A stretch of DNA of 60,284 nt from Nitrospira lenta (GTDB lineage: Bacteria; Nitrospirota; Nitrospiria; Nitrospirales; Nitrospiraceae): the NCBI GenBank assembly GCA_945905765.1, contig CAMDPZ010000005.1, positions 1 to 60,284 on the forward strand. The letters are read 5' to 3'. Made by a program: the position numbers and the translations under genes. The notes beneath the pieces were generated by a model. That model had not been told where the DNA came from. It did not search any database and worked only from the letters and a program-made list of their open reading frames with translations. How positions within the stretch are numbered: position 1 is the stretch's first letter; the number at the start of each line of letters is the position of its first letter. Shown piece after piece: positions 1 through 8,153 of the stretch.

Positions 1-278
1 TGTACATCACGGCTGAGAGGATTGCGACGGGGAAGGTTCGCACGATTAAGGAATGGATCGACTATGTAGGGACCGATCATTTGCACCATCGTCTGGCTCA
101 TATTTTTGACAGCAGGCGGGTGGCGGTCGAGGTGATTTTCATCTTGATGGTCTGTCTAGGGATGTCAGCCTTCGTGCTGCGCCATGCGGATACGAGAGAT
201 GCAATTCTGCTATTGGCCCAGGAGGCCTTGATCCTGATTCTCGTCACGATTCTTGAGCGCTCTGCTCGCCGGGTGTAA
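1..278 (+). CDS. Glycosyltransferase family 4 (WecA/MraY-like) protein, 3' fragment
   Basis: The frame is open from the window edge (first full codon at 3) to TAA at 276-278, giving 91 residues, so this is the C-terminal end of a longer gene. It contains a DHLHHRL motif at about residues 25-31. This His-rich motif is typical of the polyprenyl-phosphate sugar-1-phosphate transferases (WecA, TagO, MraY relatives) that start lipid-linked glycan synthesis at the inner membrane. Two hydrophobic helices follow, matching the last membrane spans of the family. A start could be set at the internal TTG at 81, but that would cut the conserved motif. The substrate cannot be told from this fragment. Confidence 0.72.
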   Translation, partial: YITAERIATGKVRTIKEWIDYVGTDHLHHRLAHIFDSRRVAVEVIFILMVCLGMSAFVLRHADTRDAILLLAQEALILILVTILERSARRV

Positions 279-363
279 TCCAGATGACCGGCTGTGCATT
301 GGAGTGGAAGGAGCCGCCGCTGTTCACGGACCGTCCATCTCAGGGCACGGTTTCGTGCCGTTG

Positions 364-1740
364 CTAGTGCGACGGGGAGGATTTTTCTGATGAGGCAGAC
401 AGCAGGTCTTTTTTTGTAGGGATCTGGGTGAGCAGGTCGGCGCGAATCTGGAAGATGCCAGGGACCCGCTGCCCCATTGCGTAGGCCAGCCCGTTGGCAT
501 GACTGCCGATGGAGAGTTTTCCCGCGATCTTTCCGTCTTTCCCCGTGGCGACAAATTCTGCCGCCGGCACGACCAGGCCGTACGGCGCCAAGGGGCTGGC
601 CTGTTTGATTACCCGTTCTTCGGCCGGAACATTGGCAACACGGCTGACAAATAGGTCGACGGCCTGTTGGTCCAATGTTTTGGTCGGCTGATCTTCCAGT
701 ACCCATTCGTTCTGTTGATTGATCAATACATAGTGTTCGATCGGCGTGGTGACGGAGAGCATGGCGATATCGGTGTAATCGATGCCGAGCAGCCGCTTGT
801 CTTGGAACGCAAAGAGTTCCTTGGTCAGGTCTCTGATCGCGGTGGGATTGATGCGATAGAGCGGGCCGGTGGGACTCGTTTCCGCAAAGGCTTCGCCGCT
901 GGCCTGATCCGGTTGATAGAGCTTGACCGTCTGGTCGCCATCGGACGTATGGATGGTAACTTTCACTTTCGGCACGGTGAGTGTTTGGGCTAGGGCGTCT
1001 CGCTCGTGGCCTGGGTCGATGATGCCCAGGGCTTTTAAATCTTCGAGCCGGAACAGCAGGGTTCGCACTTCTGTTTGATCCGCTTCCCCTTCGATCGGGT
1101 AGCGAAGCTTCCATTTGCTCTTGGGTTTCTCTGCGCTTTGATAGAGCACGATTTCGGTCGTGGGATAGGTCAGGCGGATCCGTTCGACTTCGCCTTGCGC
1201 CACGCGCAGGAGGTCTCTGCGGCGAAAGGTCATCAAGGTCTTGTTCAGGAAGTCTTTGGGAGCCAGGTTCGTCAGCAGGACCTGGTGGTCCGATTCACGG
1301 AGGACATAGAGGGTGGAGGAGAGGGGGCCGCTATCCCCGATGGAGAAGGTCTCTCGTGCGGCGCCGGCCAGGACGGTGACGGTGGTCATCGGATTGTCGA
1401 GTCCAAAGGGCGTGAGATTGGCCGGCTGGTTTTCGACGACGCGGGTGACGGCGCCTGTGACCAAAGCCCGGATCAGATTCTGAACTTCCCGCTGGTCTGC
1501 GTCTGTATGGAGGGGCGCGGTGAGCACCCATCCCTTTTCAGGAGTCCGAGCGAAGACGAGTTCCTGCTGGTCGGTCTTGACGATGAGCCCTGTGAGGGCT
1601 TGCTGGTCGAAGAGCAGGACTTTCTTCTCGGCGCTGTCCTGTCGTTCCTGCGATTCGTGCTGCGGCAGTTCGACGGTGTAGAGGTAGAGGCCGAGTCCGG
1701 CCAGGACGAGCGCCATGAGGATGGTGGGCCAGTAACGCAT
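364..1740 (-). CDS. DUF4340 domain-containing membrane-anchored protein
   Basis: This protein of 458 residues has one N-terminal membrane helix (about residues 4-22) and a long periplasmic part built of repeated beta-rich units, as in DUF4340 proteins. It is the last gene of a minus-strand operon with Gld-type ABC transporter subunits, 4 bases after the auxiliary component, which is the usual place for DUF4340 genes. I chose the ATG at 1738-1740; an upstream in-frame ATG at 1788 lies within the preceding gene and would put 16 non-hydrophobic residues before the anchor. Its biochemical role is unknown; an extracytoplasmic partner of the exporter is likely. Confidence 0.75.
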   Translation of the reverse strand: MRYWPTILMALVLAGLGLYLYTVELPQHESQERQDSAEKKVLLFDQQALTGLIVKTDQQELVFARTPEKGWVLTAPLHTDADQREVQNLIRALVTGAVTRVVENQPANLTPFGLDNPMTTVTVLAGAARETFSIGDSGPLSSTLYVLRESDHQVLLTNLAPKDFLNKTLMTFRRRDLLRVAQGEVERIRLTYPTTEIVLYQSAEKPKSKWKLRYPIEGEADQTEVRTLLFRLEDLKALGIIDPGHERDALAQTLTVPKVKVTIHTSDGDQTVKLYQPDQASGEAFAETSPTGPLYRINPTAIRDLTKELFAFQDKRLLGIDYTDIAMLSVTTPIEHYVLINQQNEWVLEDQPTKTLDQQAVDLFVSRVANVPAEERVIKQASPLAPYGLVVPAAEFVATGKDGKIAGKLSIGSHANGLAYAMGQRVPGIFQIRADLLTQIPTKKDLLSASSEKSSPSH

Positions 1741-1744
1741 GGAT

Positions 1745-3262
1745 CTATAGGCGGCGGCGCTTGCGCCAGACCAGGATGCCGGCGACAAACATGGCGGCCG
1801 GCAGGAGAATGACCTGGAGATACAGCAGCGCCCGCTCTTGTAAGGGATTCGGGGTAAAGGGCCGGAGCGCGGAATCCTTCGGGACGAGCGACATCATATT
1901 CCGTTCCTCCGCAAGCCAGGCGGCCGTGTGAAGGAAGAAGTCGCTGTTGCCGGGAAAGTTTACGAAGGCATTGGTGGCGAAGGTGGAGTTGCCGATGACC
2001 ACGACGGCCGGCCTGGGCTTGCCTTCTTCCGGCGCCACCTTGGGCGAAATGGCTGCGGCCATCGGCAGGGGGCCCTTGATATCTTCCTTCTCATCGAGGT
2101 TGACGACGCGGCCCTTGATGTCTGTTTCCGCCCAGCTGTTTGGCGAGGTTCTGGCGAGGGGCACATAGTCCCAGGCCTTGCCTGTTTGTTCGTCGAAGGT
2201 GATATGGCGCGCGAGGGGAAAGAGCACGGCGGCAGAGAGGTCTTGAGTAATCTCATGTTCCGTGAACGTGCGGACCAGGAGGGACGTCAGGTCGCCTTGG
2301 GCCAATCGATCTTGGAGATCGACCAGGACTCCCGGGCCGACTCCCAGGCCCCATTGTGTGAGCAGGGGATTGAGATCCGCTTGCGTGTCCGGGTCGATCA
2401 GCAATAAGAGATGGCCGCCCTTCTCCACATAGGTGTGAATCCGTTCTTGTTCTTCTGTGGTCACAGGGCGGCGGGGGCCTGCTACGACCAGGATGGCCGT
2501 CTGATCCGGCACGGCTGCTTCTTTGAGCAGGCTAAGCGTGCCGACATCGTATCCCTGTTTGAGCAGGATGTCTTTGGCGGCAGAGAGGCCTGTTCGCTCC
2601 CGATCGTCGAGGCTCGGTTCCCCATGTCCTTCGAGAAAGAGCACCTGTTTCTGCCTGTCCTGAGTCACGCGGATCAGGGCTCCGGTCAATTCCACTTCCG
2701 AGGGAGAGGTGACGCGGACTGTGTGGCCGGCGCTTTCAAATACAGCCGTGTCGGTTCTGTTGATGCCGTAGTTCTGAGCGATTTTCGGCTGCCGTTCCGG
2801 ATCGACAAACTCCACGGTCATCTTCGGGCTGGCTTGTCGATAACTATCGAGCCGTTCTTTATAGGACTGGTAGCCCGGATCTTTTTCTCTAGTGAAGACG
2901 GTGACGAGCACTTCGCGCGGGAGATTTCGCAGTACGCGATAGGTTTGCGGCGCAAGGGAGAAGTTCTGGTTCTCCGACAGGTCCCACCGGATGGAGTGGC
3001 GGGCTGCGAGGAAATTCACGATGGCGAGAATGCTGACGAAGAGGAGGATCATCAGCAGACTGTTGGCCCCCATACGAGTGGAGCGGCGGGAGGAGAAGGC
3101 TTTCAGTCGGCTGAAATGGACGATTGCAAAGAGGAGGAGGCAAAGGAGGGCCGCCCCTTCCATAAGGGTCACCAACCAGAGTTTTTCCGGGGCGAGACTG
3201 TAGCCGACTGCTCCTGCCAGGGCCAGGGCCATGCCGATTACTCCCAGTGGAATCGTTTTCAT
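1745..3262 (-). CDS. Gld-type ABC transporter auxiliary component (GldG-like)
   Basis: This 505-residue protein has three hydrophobic helices in its first 105 residues, a large soluble domain, and one more helix just before a basic C-terminal tail (RKRRRL). That is the layout of the ABC_transp_aux family, best known from GldG of Bacteroidota. The soluble part resembles a class I glutamine-amidotransferase fold and may bind a ligand in the periplasm. The start is the ATG at 3260-3262, which nearly abuts the permease stop; the open frame runs further upstream but there it only overlaps the permease gene. It probably forms a complex with the permease and ATPase. Confidence 0.8.
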   Translation of the reverse strand: MKTIPLGVIGMALALAGAVGYSLAPEKLWLVTLMEGAALLCLLLFAIVHFSRLKAFSSRRSTRMGANSLLMILLFVSILAIVNFLAARHSIRWDLSENQNFSLAPQTYRVLRNLPREVLVTVFTREKDPGYQSYKERLDSYRQASPKMTVEFVDPERQPKIAQNYGINRTDTAVFESAGHTVRVTSPSEVELTGALIRVTQDRQKQVLFLEGHGEPSLDDRERTGLSAAKDILLKQGYDVGTLSLLKEAAVPDQTAILVVAGPRRPVTTEEQERIHTYVEKGGHLLLLIDPDTQADLNPLLTQWGLGVGPGVLVDLQDRLAQGDLTSLLVRTFTEHEITQDLSAAVLFPLARHITFDEQTGKAWDYVPLARTSPNSWAETDIKGRVVNLDEKEDIKGPLPMAAAISPKVAPEEGKPRPAVVVIGNSTFATNAFVNFPGNSDFFLHTAAWLAEERNMMSLVPKDSALRPFTPNPLQERALLYLQVILLPAAMFVAGILVWRKRRRL

Positions 3263-3264
3263 AC

Positions 3265-4032
3265 TTATTTCCACCTGGTCGAGTCCACGACTCGATGGGA
3301 TAAAAAGAGCATTAACGCTAGTCCGCTCACAAAGTATACGAGGTCTTTCGTATCGACCAGTCCACGCACCAGGTGGTCGTAATGTTCCATGAATGACAGG
3401 TAAGAGATGGCCTGCCCGATGGCCGTATCCCCGAGGAGCGAGCCGACGCCTGCGAGGAGCCAAAGGACCAGCAGCAGGCCGAAGCTCACAAAGGCCGCGA
3501 CGATTTGGTTTTCGGTTAAGGCCGAGGCCAGGACGCCGACGGAGAGAAAGAGGGCGCCGAGCAGGATCAGCCCCAGGTAGCCGGTCAATACAGGGTACCA
3601 ATCGAAGTCGCTGAAGAGGGCGAGCACGAGCGGCAGGAAGCCGGTCAGCCCGAGGAGGCCCAGAAAGACGAGGAAGACGCTCATGAACTTGCCTGCCACG
3701 ATCTCGTTGATCCCGATGGGAGAGGTCAATAAGAACTCAAAGGTGCGGAGTTTGCGCTCTTCGGCGAAAAGTCGCATCGTCAGGATCGGCAGGATGATCA
3801 AGAGAATGAATCGTATGCTGGAAAAGAGATTCCGGAAGACCAGATCGTTCAGATTGATCTGGGCGCTTCCCTGCATCTGCATCAACTGAATCGCCTGGGC
3901 TCCGGCAAAGACCACGTAGAGGTAGGCGAGCAGTCCCACGATCAAGAGAAATACGGATCCCACCACATAGACGACTGGCGACACGAAGTAGGAACGCAGT
4001 TCTTTGGCAATGAGGGCTTGGACTGGCGTCAT
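3265..4032 (-). CDS. ABC-2 type transporter permease (GldF-like)
   Basis: The protein has 255 residues with about six membrane helices and no ATPase motif, and fits ABC-2 family permeases. The N-terminal helix is followed by an extracytoplasmic loop, with the remaining helices clustered in the C-terminal two thirds. The gene overlaps the upstream ATPase gene by 4 bases and is followed 2 bases later by the auxiliary subunit, so the three are translationally coupled. The substrate is unknown. Outside Bacteroidota such transporters are not tied to gliding motility, so the Gld label indicates homology only. Confidence 0.82.
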   Translation of the reverse strand: MTPVQALIAKELRSYFVSPVVYVVGSVFLLIVGLLAYLYVVFAGAQAIQLMQMQGSAQINLNDLVFRNLFSSIRFILLIILPILTMRLFAEERKLRTFEFLLTSPIGINEIVAGKFMSVFLVFLGLLGLTGFLPLVLALFSDFDWYPVLTGYLGLILLGALFLSVGVLASALTENQIVAAFVSFGLLLVLWLLAGVGSLLGDTAIGQAISYLSFMEHYDHLVRGLVDTKDLVYFVSGLALMLFLSHRVVDSTRWK

Positions 4033-5009
4033 GCTGGCTGGCCTGCCGGTTCTGCCGTGGCGGCCACAGCGCCCTGCGCGAGGCCCTCTTCGGTTCTGGT
4101 CAGCTGGAGGAACACATCCTCTAAGGTCATGGAAATGGCTTTCAGTTCAAGCAGCCCCCATCCGCTGGTGACTGCCAGGCGAGCCACCTCTTCCCTTGCG
4201 TCCCGGCCGAGTTCACATTCCAGCAGAAACGTGCCGGGGGCGCCGCTGGTGAAGACGTTCTGGACCCCCTGCACCGATTTTAAGAGTCGGTCTGTATCCG
4301 GGGCAGGAGATTTGAGGGTCAGGGAGATTTTTTCAGATTGGCGCAGGCGCGCGGAGAGTTGCTCCGGCGTATCTTCTGCCACGATGCGCCCGCCGCTGAT
4401 GATGACGACACGTTGGCAGACGGCGGTGGCTTCGGGGAGAATGTGGGTGCTCAGAATGACGGAATGGGAGCCAGCCAGGTTTTTGATCAATTCCCGGATC
4501 TCGATAATTTGTTTCGGGTCGAGTCCGACGGTCGGTTCATCCAGGATTAAGACTTGGGGGTCGTGCAGCAGGGCTTGGGCCAAGCCGACTCGCTGGCGAT
4601 AGCCGCGGGAGAGGTTCCCGATGAGCCGATGTTGGACTGTGCCCAGGCCGAGCCGTTCGATTTCACGTTGCATAGATGAGGTGAGGATCTTTCCGCTGAG
4701 ACCGCGGAGGCGACCCACGAATTGAAGATATTCCGTGACCGTCAGTTCCAGATAGACGGGCGGAGTCTCCGGCAGGTAGCCGATCCGGCGTTTCACCTCA
4801 AGCGGCTGGTCCGCACAATCGAACCCTGCCACCATTGCCTTGCCTTCGGTGGCCGGCATGAAGCAGGTCAGGATACGCATGGTGGTCGTTTTGCCCGCTC
4901 CGTTCGGGCCCAGGAAGGCCAGGACCTCGCCTTTGGCGACGGAGAAGCTCACGCGATCGATGGCGGTATGGTGGCCATACCGCTTCGTGATCTGTTGGAC
5001 TTCAATCAT
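4029..5009 (-). CDS. ABC transporter ATP-binding protein (GldA-like)
   Basis: This 326-residue ATPase shows a Walker A motif GPNGAGKT (residues 34-41), an LSRGYRQR signature, a Walker B stretch ending LILDEPTVGLDP and a switch histidine in STHIL. The C-terminal 100 residues form the extra domain common in ABC-2 exporters. It is the first gene of the minus-strand operon and powers the permease that follows with a 4-base overlap. A sigma-70-like promoter sits about 80 bases upstream at 5088-5116. Confidence 0.9.
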   Translation of the reverse strand: MIEVQQITKRYGHHTAIDRVSFSVAKGEVLAFLGPNGAGKTTTMRILTCFMPATEGKAMVAGFDCADQPLEVKRRIGYLPETPPVYLELTVTEYLQFVGRLRGLSGKILTSSMQREIERLGLGTVQHRLIGNLSRGYRQRVGLAQALLHDPQVLILDEPTVGLDPKQIIEIRELIKNLAGSHSVILSTHILPEATAVCQRVVIISGGRIVAEDTPEQLSARLRQSEKISLTLKSPAPDTDRLLKSVQGVQNVFTSGAPGTFLLECELGRDAREEVARLAVTSGWGLLELKAISMTLEDVFLQLTRTEEGLAQGAVAATAEPAGQPA

Positions 5010-5087
5010 AGGCGCTGAGTGGATCGTGGAGTTTGGAGAACACTGCCGGCGGGTTGGTCATTGCACCCTGACTGGCAACAGGTGGGC

Positions 5088-5116
5088 ATCTTACTCAGTC
5101 GGGTTGGGGCAGTCAA
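5088..5116 (-). promoter_or_regulatory. Sigma-70-like promoter for the Gld-type ABC operon
   Basis: Read on the minus strand, TTGACT (5116-5111) is followed after exactly 17 bases by TAAGAT (5093-5088). Both boxes are close to consensus. It points at the ATPase gene start at 5009, giving a leader of about 70 bases. Confidence 0.6.
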
Positions 5117-5140
5117 TATCGTGTGTCTGCTTCGCGCCGC

Positions 5141-5169
5141 TTTACAGGTTTTCCTCGTCCTGTTAGAGT
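5141..5169 (+). promoter_or_regulatory. Sigma-70-like promoter for the 5190 gene
   Basis: TTTACA (5141-5146), a 17-base spacer and TAGAGT (5164-5169) precede the TTG start at 5190. The predicted transcript start, near 5176, leaves only about 14 bases of leader with no clear ribosome binding site. It is back to back with the ABC operon promoter. Confidence 0.4.
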
Positions 5170-5189
5170 CCGCGCTCGTCTGAACTGGC

Positions 5190-5555
5190 TTGCAGGGGGA
5201 ACCGATCATCGTAACCAGGGCGCGTCAACAGTGGCAGGTACCATTCGCAGTCGCTGCGTTGCTGGGCCTGTTGTCTATTGTGCCAGGCCCTGCTGCCGCC
5301 AGTGAGCGGACCTACCGGGTCCAGGGGCAGGTGGTGGCGGTCAATCTGGCCCAAACTCCCCATATGATTGTCGTCAAGACCCCCCTGTCGAAACACAACG
5401 ATATGACGGTGGGGGCCAAGGTCACAGCGCAAACCAGGATCACCCGAAAGGGAAAACGGATCGCTCTTCAGGCTATTAGAGTGGGTGAGACGGTGAGGCT
5501 AACTTATGTGAAGCAGCGGGATGGGGTCTTTGCCCGTCTGATTCAGCTTCAGTAG
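5190..5555 (+). CDS. Small exported protein of unknown function
   Basis: The 121-residue product begins with a basic segment, a hydrophobic core (about residues 16-33) and a small-residue stretch ending AAASE that looks like a signal peptidase I site. The mature part is about 80 residues, rich in alternating valine and polar residues, and probably a small beta-barrel; it vaguely resembles DUF5666-type domains, but I do not recognise the family. The start is TTG without a good Shine-Dalgarno sequence, so the true N-terminus is uncertain. It stands alone, divergent from the ABC operon. Confidence 0.6.
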   Translation: MQGEPIIVTRARQQWQVPFAVAALLGLLSIVPGPAAASERTYRVQGQVVAVNLAQTPHMIVVKTPLSKHNDMTVGAKVTAQTRITRKGKRIALQAIRVGETVRLTYVKQRDGVFARLIQLQ

Positions 5556-5821
5556 GGCTTGTTGGATAGCCCCCTTTGCTTCCTCTCCAGTTGACTGGGA
5601 TGAGTGGTTTCTCTTATAAGTAGGTAGCGCTGCTTGAATTGCCGCCAGTTTATTAGTTCTTTTCTGTACAAATTCCATTTTTGTTCTGTTCCCGCTGCCA
5701 ACTAAAGTAGGGGGTGGGGCTACGCTCTCGGTATTGTTGGGTTGCCGGTTGAACCGTACAGTAGAGACACACAGGTTGTGTCCTGTGGGACCGTTGGTTC
5801 AACTAGCAAATGGGGTACGAG

Positions 5822-6490
5822 ATGATCAATCGAATGAATGGACAGGGTCGGCAGTTCTTGGTGGCGATGAGCCTCAGTTTAGGGCTGTTGTTGGGGGCCT
5901 GCTCGTGGGTGCCGACCGGAGCGTCTCATTTGGACGTGGGCATTGAAGATCGCGGAGTGGCTTCCTGGTATGGCGAGGCCTTCCATGGCAAGCAGGCAGC
6001 GAACGGGGAGTTGTTTGATATGGGGGCCTTGACCGCCGCCCATCGCACCCTGCCCCTCGGCAGCGTGGTCCGGGTCGTGAATTTAGCGAATGGGAAACAT
6101 GTGTATGTCCGTATCACGGACCGGGGTCCCTACGTGAACGGGCGGATTCTGGATTTGTCACGCGGCGCCGCAGCCCAGATCGGGATGCTCTCAGGGGGGC
6201 TCTCCGTGGTTCGTGTTCAGCTGGTGGGCGAGCATCGGCCGGTTGCATTGCTTTCGTCAGAGTCGATGGAGACGGTATCGATTTCAATCCTTCTTGGGCT
6301 CGAGCAGCTTGCGGCAGGCGCGGCGGAATTTAGTCCCATCACGTGGGGACGGACGGCTCCGTTACTGGCCTATCCCGTTCGGTTGCTGCCTGGCGATGTC
6401 TGGGTTTCGCGGAGGGGGCGGCAATTGACGGGGATGCAGGCAGCCGATCATATCGATCATGCCGAAGTGTCGACGGTCGTGTCCGCCTAG
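5822..6490 (+). CDS. rlpA: RlpA-like septal ring lipoprotein
   Basis: This 222-residue lipoprotein has a lipobox LLGAC near residue 27 and then a double-psi beta-barrel domain with the RlpA signatures GVASWYG, AAHRTLPLGS and ITDRGPY. RlpA proteins bind or cleave denuded glycan strands at division sites. There is no SPOR domain; the C-terminal 80 residues show no recognised fold, so septal targeting by SPOR is not expected. I chose ATG 5822 because GGGG lies about 7 bases upstream; the in-frame ATG at 5810 is also possible. Confidence 0.88.
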   Translation: MINRMNGQGRQFLVAMSLSLGLLLGACSWVPTGASHLDVGIEDRGVASWYGEAFHGKQAANGELFDMGALTAAHRTLPLGSVVRVVNLANGKHVYVRITDRGPYVNGRILDLSRGAAAQIGMLSGGLSVVRVQLVGEHRPVALLSSESMETVSISILLGLEQLAAGAAEFSPITWGRTAPLLAYPVRLLPGDVWVSRRGRQLTGMQAADHIDHAEVSTVVSA

Positions 6491-6518
6491 CTCGTTCGCG
6501 TCTTTGCGTAGCCGCCGG

Positions 6519-6548
6519 TTGACAGGGTGTGAAGCGCTCCACTAGACT
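6519..6548 (+). promoter_or_regulatory. Sigma-70-like promoter for the 6615-7687 gene pair
   Basis: TTGACA (6519-6524) and TAGACT (6543-6548) are separated by 18 bases. The site is in the gap after rlpA, about 65 bases before the start of the small basic protein gene. Confidence 0.55.
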
Positions 6549-6614
6549 GCCAGCTCCCGATGGGATCCGAGAGAACATTAGATTAATTAGGTATACAGGG
6601 AGGCCCGAATCCGG

Positions 6615-6818
6615 ATGGCGAAAACAACGGCGAGTGAATCGGACGAAACCAGACTGAAAAAGAAGGTGGCGGAGAAGTTGACCGGCCACAAAGATCCCAA
6701 AGGGGATGAGGCGTTGCGTTCGCTGAAGAAGCGGCTGCGACGGACGCAACGGAAGCGGCGGACAGTCGTGTTGCGCAAGAAGAACTCTGCGAGCAAGAAA
6801 ACGGCCGCGAAGAAGTAG
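6615..6818 (+). CDS. Small lysine/arginine-rich protein, unknown function
   Basis: This 67-residue product is strongly basic, with clusters such as KKRLRRTQRKRR in the centre and a Lys-Ala tail like those of histone-H1-like or ribosome-associated proteins. It has no membrane segment. A good promoter lies upstream and the HEAT-repeat gene follows 50 bases later, so the two may be co-transcribed. Nucleic-acid binding is a guess from composition. The opposite strand also has open frames here, but they lack a promoter or ribosome binding site. Confidence 0.6.
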   Translation: MAKTTASESDETRLKKKVAEKLTGHKDPKGDEALRSLKKRLRRTQRKRRTVVLRKKNSASKKTAAKK

Positions 6819-6868
6819 TCACTGCGGCAAGGTCGTTGACGGGCGAGTGAATTATTAAGGTAGTACCA

Positions 6869-7687
6869 ATGGAACAAGCAGGATCCAAAGAAGAGCAGGC
6901 GACGCCGACCGTTGCAGAGACGGTGAGCGACGAATTGACCGATCAGGTGGCGGCTGATTTTACCGGAGAGTCTCCGGCCACGGTTGCGCCGACGGCGGAA
7001 CTGACGGAAGAGGTCGTCCTTGAAGAAGAAAAGGTCAAGGATGAGATCGAGATCCAGATCGATCTGCTCAAGGATCCTGATTGGGTCGTGCGCCGCGAGG
7101 CGGCCATCACGCTCGGTGAAATGGGCGATGAGCGGTGCGTGGCGCCGTTGTGCAGTGCTTTACGCGACGGTGACTGGCAAGTCAGGGAAGTGGCGATCGA
7201 GGGGTTAGGTCAAATCGGGTCTCCCGCCGTCGAACTGTTGATCAGGTTGCTTCGCGATTGGGACGTGCGGAAGTACGTGATCACGGCGCTCGGGAAGATT
7301 CGAGATGAGCGCGTCCTCGATCCCTTGATGCTGCAGCTGAAAAATGACGAGTTCAAGGACGATGCGACCAATGCCCTTGTCGAGCTTGGCGCTCCGTCGG
7401 TCTCTCGCCTGGTCGTCGCGCTCAAGGACAAAGATGAGATGGTCCAGAAGCAGGCCATCATGGCTCTGGGCCGGATCAAGAGCGCCGAGGCGATCGATCC
7501 CCTCATCGGCATGCTGGCCGACAAAGACTGGTTCACCCGTTTGACCGCGGCGGCGGCGCTTGAGGCGATCGGCGATGACCGGGGCCGCGATGCGATTAAG
7601 CCGTTGATGAAAGATCCGGACATGGTGGTGCGGATGCGGGTGGAGCGGATCTTAGCGAAGTGGAAGAAGCAGACCGCCAACGCCTAG
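6869..7687 (+). CDS. HEAT-repeat protein
   Basis: The 272-residue protein has an acidic, disordered N-terminal 60 residues rich in Glu, Thr and Ala, followed by about six HEAT/PBS-lyase-type repeats. Each repeat carries the typical pattern of a VR-x-A-A-x-x-L-G helix followed by a PL-x-x-x-L helix. Such superhelical scaffolds mediate protein-protein contacts. There is no signal peptide, so it should be cytoplasmic. It has a HEAT-repeat relative on the other strand at 8154-9566. Confidence 0.82.
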   Translation: MEQAGSKEEQATPTVAETVSDELTDQVAADFTGESPATVAPTAELTEEVVLEEEKVKDEIEIQIDLLKDPDWVVRREAAITLGEMGDERCVAPLCSALRDGDWQVREVAIEGLGQIGSPAVELLIRLLRDWDVRKYVITALGKIRDERVLDPLMLQLKNDEFKDDATNALVELGAPSVSRLVVALKDKDEMVQKQAIMALGRIKSAEAIDPLIGMLADKDWFTRLTAAAALEAIGDDRGRDAIKPLMKDPDMVVRMRVERILAKWKKQTANA

Positions 7688-7690
7688 TAG

Positions 7691-8137
7691 TTAGCGATTG
7701 ATCTGCCGGTCGATCTCCCGTTGTACCTCGTCGATCTTTTTGATCGACACCGGTTTCCCCATCGACATTTCCAGCTTGAGTTCCCGGAGCTTCCCCGCGA
7801 GCGATTTCAGGGGGAGGCTCGCGTCGTCATGTTTGGCGCCAGCGGTCGCCTCATCCAGTGTGTCGGCCGCCTCGCCTAATTGTTTGGCGGCTTCTCCGAA
7901 GTTCTTCTCCAAGAGTTCCGATTTCGCCTGAACCACCCGTGATTTCCCGTCGATCAGCGCCTGCCGCTTGCGGAGGTCGCCCATCGTGGTGTCGTAAATA
8001 TTCCTGGACAGGGTTGTGATCGAACGTTGAAGGTCCAAGACCTTGTGTTGTAACGTGCCGACCGGACGTTGGCCGAGATAGAATCCGAGGCCGAAGAACG
8101 TGGCGGCCATGACGAGGGCTCCGAGAAGTTTCAACAT
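7691..8137 (-). CDS. Membrane-anchored coiled-coil protein, unknown function
   Basis: This 148-residue protein has one N-terminal hydrophobic helix (about residues 3-23, Gly/Leu/Phe-rich) and then almost purely helical sequence with heptad-like spacing (residues 30-145). It ends convergently 3 bases from the stop of the HEAT-repeat gene. It follows the second HEAT-repeat gene on its own strand with a 16-base gap, suggesting a shared transcript. I do not recognise a family. Confidence 0.62.
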   Translation of the reverse strand: MLKLLGALVMAATFFGLGFYLGQRPVGTLQHKVLDLQRSITTLSRNIYDTTMGDLRKRQALIDGKSRVVQAKSELLEKNFGEAAKQLGEAADTLDEATAGAKHDDASLPLKSLAGKLRELKLEMSMGKPVSIKKIDEVQREIDRQINR

Positions 8138-8153
8138 CGCGCGATCCTTTCGG

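Noticed and set aside
98-1114. A 338-codon minus-strand frame overlapping the DUF4340 gene
   Set aside because: It overlaps DUF4340 on the same strand in another frame, has no recognisable domain and an Arg/Pro/Ser-rich composition; the DUF4340 frame has an operon position and a membrane anchor.
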